Shown here: in pieces, positions 62,766 through 64,000 of the stretch
Layout: the number at the start of each line of letters is the position of its first letter
Numbering within the stretch: the first letter of the stretch is position 1
Source: Roseiarcus sp963824475
GTDB lineage: Bacteria > Pseudomonadota > Alphaproteobacteria > Rhizobiales > Beijerinckiaceae
Direction of reading: 5' to 3'
Assembly (NCBI GenBank): GCA_963824475.1
Contig: CAWGPR010000005.1
Location: 62,001-126,000 of the forward strand
DNA length: 64,000 bases
Notes under the pieces: model-generated
Databases searched by the model: none
Seen by the model: only the letters and a program-made list of their open reading frames with translations
Told to the model about the DNA's origin: nothing
Translations under genes and position numbers: made by a program

Positions 62766-64000
62766 AGGGACTGTCAGGAATTTCGTGCGTGGGGCCATAA
62801 TCGCGTCGATGGAGGGCGAGTATGGCGATCAAGAAGGACACGCTGGACGATCTTTTGGCTGGCCGCGACCCGAAGGCTGTGTTTTCGAAGGACGGTCTTT
62901 TCGATGAGCTGAAGAAGGCTCTGGCGGAACGGGTGCTGAACGCCGAGCTCGACGATCATCTCGACAATGAAGCCGCGGAGGGTTCCCGGAACCGGCGCAA
63001 CGGCTCTTCAAAGAAGACGGTCCTGACGGAGACGGCCAAGATCAACATCCGCATTCCGCGCGATCGGGAAGGCACATTCGATCCGAAGCTGATCCAGCGC
63101 TACCAGCGGCGGTTTCCCGGCTTCGACGACAAGATCGTGTCGATGTACGCGCGCGGCATGACGGTTCGCGAGATCCAGGGCCATCTCCTAGAGCTTTACG
63201 GGCTGGAGGTGTCGCCGGACCTGATTTCGACGGTCACCGACGCCGTGCTCGAGACCGTGGCCGAATGGCAGAACCGGCCGCTCGAGACGAGCTATCCGCT
63301 GGTTTTCTTCGACGCCATCAGGGTCAAGATCCGCGACGAAGGCCTGGTGCGCAACAAGGCTGTCTATCTCGCGCTTGGCGTCGCAGCAGATGGAACGAAG
63401 GACATTCTCGGGCTCTGGATCGAGACGACCGAGGGCGCCAAATTCTGGCTCAAGGTGATGAACGAGCTGAAGGCCCGCGGCGTCGAGGACATCCTGATCG
63501 CCGTCGTCGACGGCCTGAAGGGCTTTCCGGAGGCGATCGAGGCGGTCTTTCCGCAGGCCACGGTTCAAACCTGCATCGTCCATCTCATCCGCAATTCGCT
63601 GGATTTCGTGTCCTGGAAAGACCGGAAGCCCGTCGTCGCCGAGCTACGGAAAATCTACCGCGCCGCCGACGCCGAGGCCGGCCGCAAGGCCTTGGAGGCC
63701 TTCGAGGACGGCTCATGGGGCCGCAAATATGCGGCGATCGGCCAGATCTGGCGGCGACAATGGGAGCAGATCATCCCGTTCTTCGCCTTCGCTCCGGCCG
63801 TGCGCAAAATCGTCTACACCACGAATGCTATCGAGGCCTTGAACGCCAAGCTGCGACGGGCCGTGCGGGCGAGAGGCCATTTCCCCAGCGACGAGGCGGC
63901 GACCAAGCTCATTTTCCTGGTCTTGCGCCAGGTCGCTCAGCAATGGAAAATGCCGCCCCGCGAATGGGCCGAGGCTAAGACCCAGTTCGCCATCATGTTC
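62766..64000 (+). mobile_element. IS256-family element, running off the window
   Basis: The left end is probably near 62766, where GGGACTGTCAGGAATTTC resembles an IS256-type terminal repeat. The transposase begins at 62822. The right end is outside the window. It truncates the IS630 remnant on its left. Confidence 0.6.
62822..64000 (+). CDS. IS256-family (Mutator-type) transposase, partial at the window end
   Basis: The frame opens at the ATG 62822 (GGAGGG upstream) and stays open to the last base, about 393 codons. Conserved parts are LKKALAERVLNAELDDHLDN, RNRRNGSSKKTVLTETAKIN, YARGMTVREIQGHLLELYGL, YPLVFFDAIRVKIRDEG (first Asp), DILIAVVDGLKGFPEAIEAV (second Asp), QTCIVHLIRNSLDFVSWKDR and VYTTNAIEALNAKLRRAVRA (Glu). 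No frame break is seen. The C-terminal few residues lie beyond the window. Confidence 0.95.
   Translation, partial: MAIKKDTLDDLLAGRDPKAVFSKDGLFDELKKALAERVLNAELDDHLDNEAAEGSRNRRNGSSKKTVLTETAKINIRIPRDREGTFDPKLIQRYQRRFPGFDDKIVSMYARGMTVREIQGHLLELYGLEVSPDLISTVTDAVLETVAEWQNRPLETSYPLVFFDAIRVKIRDEGLVRNKAVYLALGVAADGTKDILGLWIETTEGAKFWLKVMNELKARGVEDILIAVVDGLKGFPEAIEAVFPQATVQTCIVHLIRNSLDFVSWKDRKPVVAELRKIYRAADAEAGRKALEAFEDGSWGRKYAAIGQIWRRQWEQIIPFFAFAPAVRKIVYTTNAIEALNAKLRRAVRARGHFPSDEAATKLIFLVLRQVAQQWKMPPREWAEAKTQFAIMF

Overview
The window looks like a piece of a GC-rich alphaproteobacterial chromosome, most likely order Hyphomicrobiales (a Beijerinckiaceae/Methylocystaceae-like lineage is my guess from style, not proof). 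The support is the run dksA / FliO-like / cckA, an NDUFA12-family complex I subunit followed by a DUF2155 protein, an adenosylcobalamin-dependent ribonucleotide reductase, a Cys-poor DksA, and Hyphomicrobiales-type palindromic intergenic repeats.

Layout. 1-5.3 kb is an insertion-sequence island: a frame-broken IS110 element, an IS630 element, a second IS630 cut off by an IS5/IS1182-like element, and a 210-bp MITE-like element, packed end to end. 5.3-13 kb holds a frame-broken DUF2652/SRPBCC protein, a DUF3237 relic, recO, an MFS permease, a DUF4239 protein, a GT4 glycosyltransferase and the moaC-moeA molybdenum-cofactor operon. 13-20 kb has a small lipoprotein, an AT-rich DUF2971 gene, a GIY-YIG nuclease gene bracketed by inverted palindromes and by two copies of the nrdJ 3' end, then nrdJ. 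20-31 kb carries NDUFA12, DUF2155, an extradiol-type dioxygenase, a toxin-less HigA antitoxin, a frame-broken PEP-CTERM protein, an anion transporter, an MFS permease, tlyA, an RlmCD/TrmA-type methyltransferase and a DUF4336 gene. 31-41 kb has an FAD oxidase, a second DUF4239 gene, a phosphodiester glycosidase, glutamate dehydrogenase, rpmG, an EmrAB-type efflux operon with a divergent TetR gene and a perfect 16-bp operator-like palindrome, and an ester-cyclase gene split by an IS5-family element. 41-53 kb holds an acyltransferase, cytochrome c, comEC, AraC, VOC, SRPBCC, 8-oxoguanine deaminase, a phosphatase, a CoxE-like VWA protein and UspA. 53-64 kb has dksA, a FliO-like gene, cckA, a radical-SAM/SPASM gene with a tiny upstream ORF, a MoxR ATPase, a peptidoglycan-binding protein, an FAD monooxygenase cut by an IS630 remnant, and an IS256 transposase running off the end.

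Two window-wide patterns matter most. First, the 3' ends of four ordinary genes (nrdJ, the dioxygenase, the anion transporter and the rRNA methyltransferase) are each present twice in direct orientation, and accessory genes sit between the copies. The dioxygenase and transporter copies meet at a GGCCC junction, as expected for a tandem duplication whose two halves later took different cargo. Second, at least nine reading frames, several in normally conserved genes (nrdJ, tlyA, comEC), are broken by what reads as one surplus base. This points to assembly indels at least as much as to real gene decay, so every pseudogene call here is conditional. No tRNA, rRNA or CRISPR array was seen.
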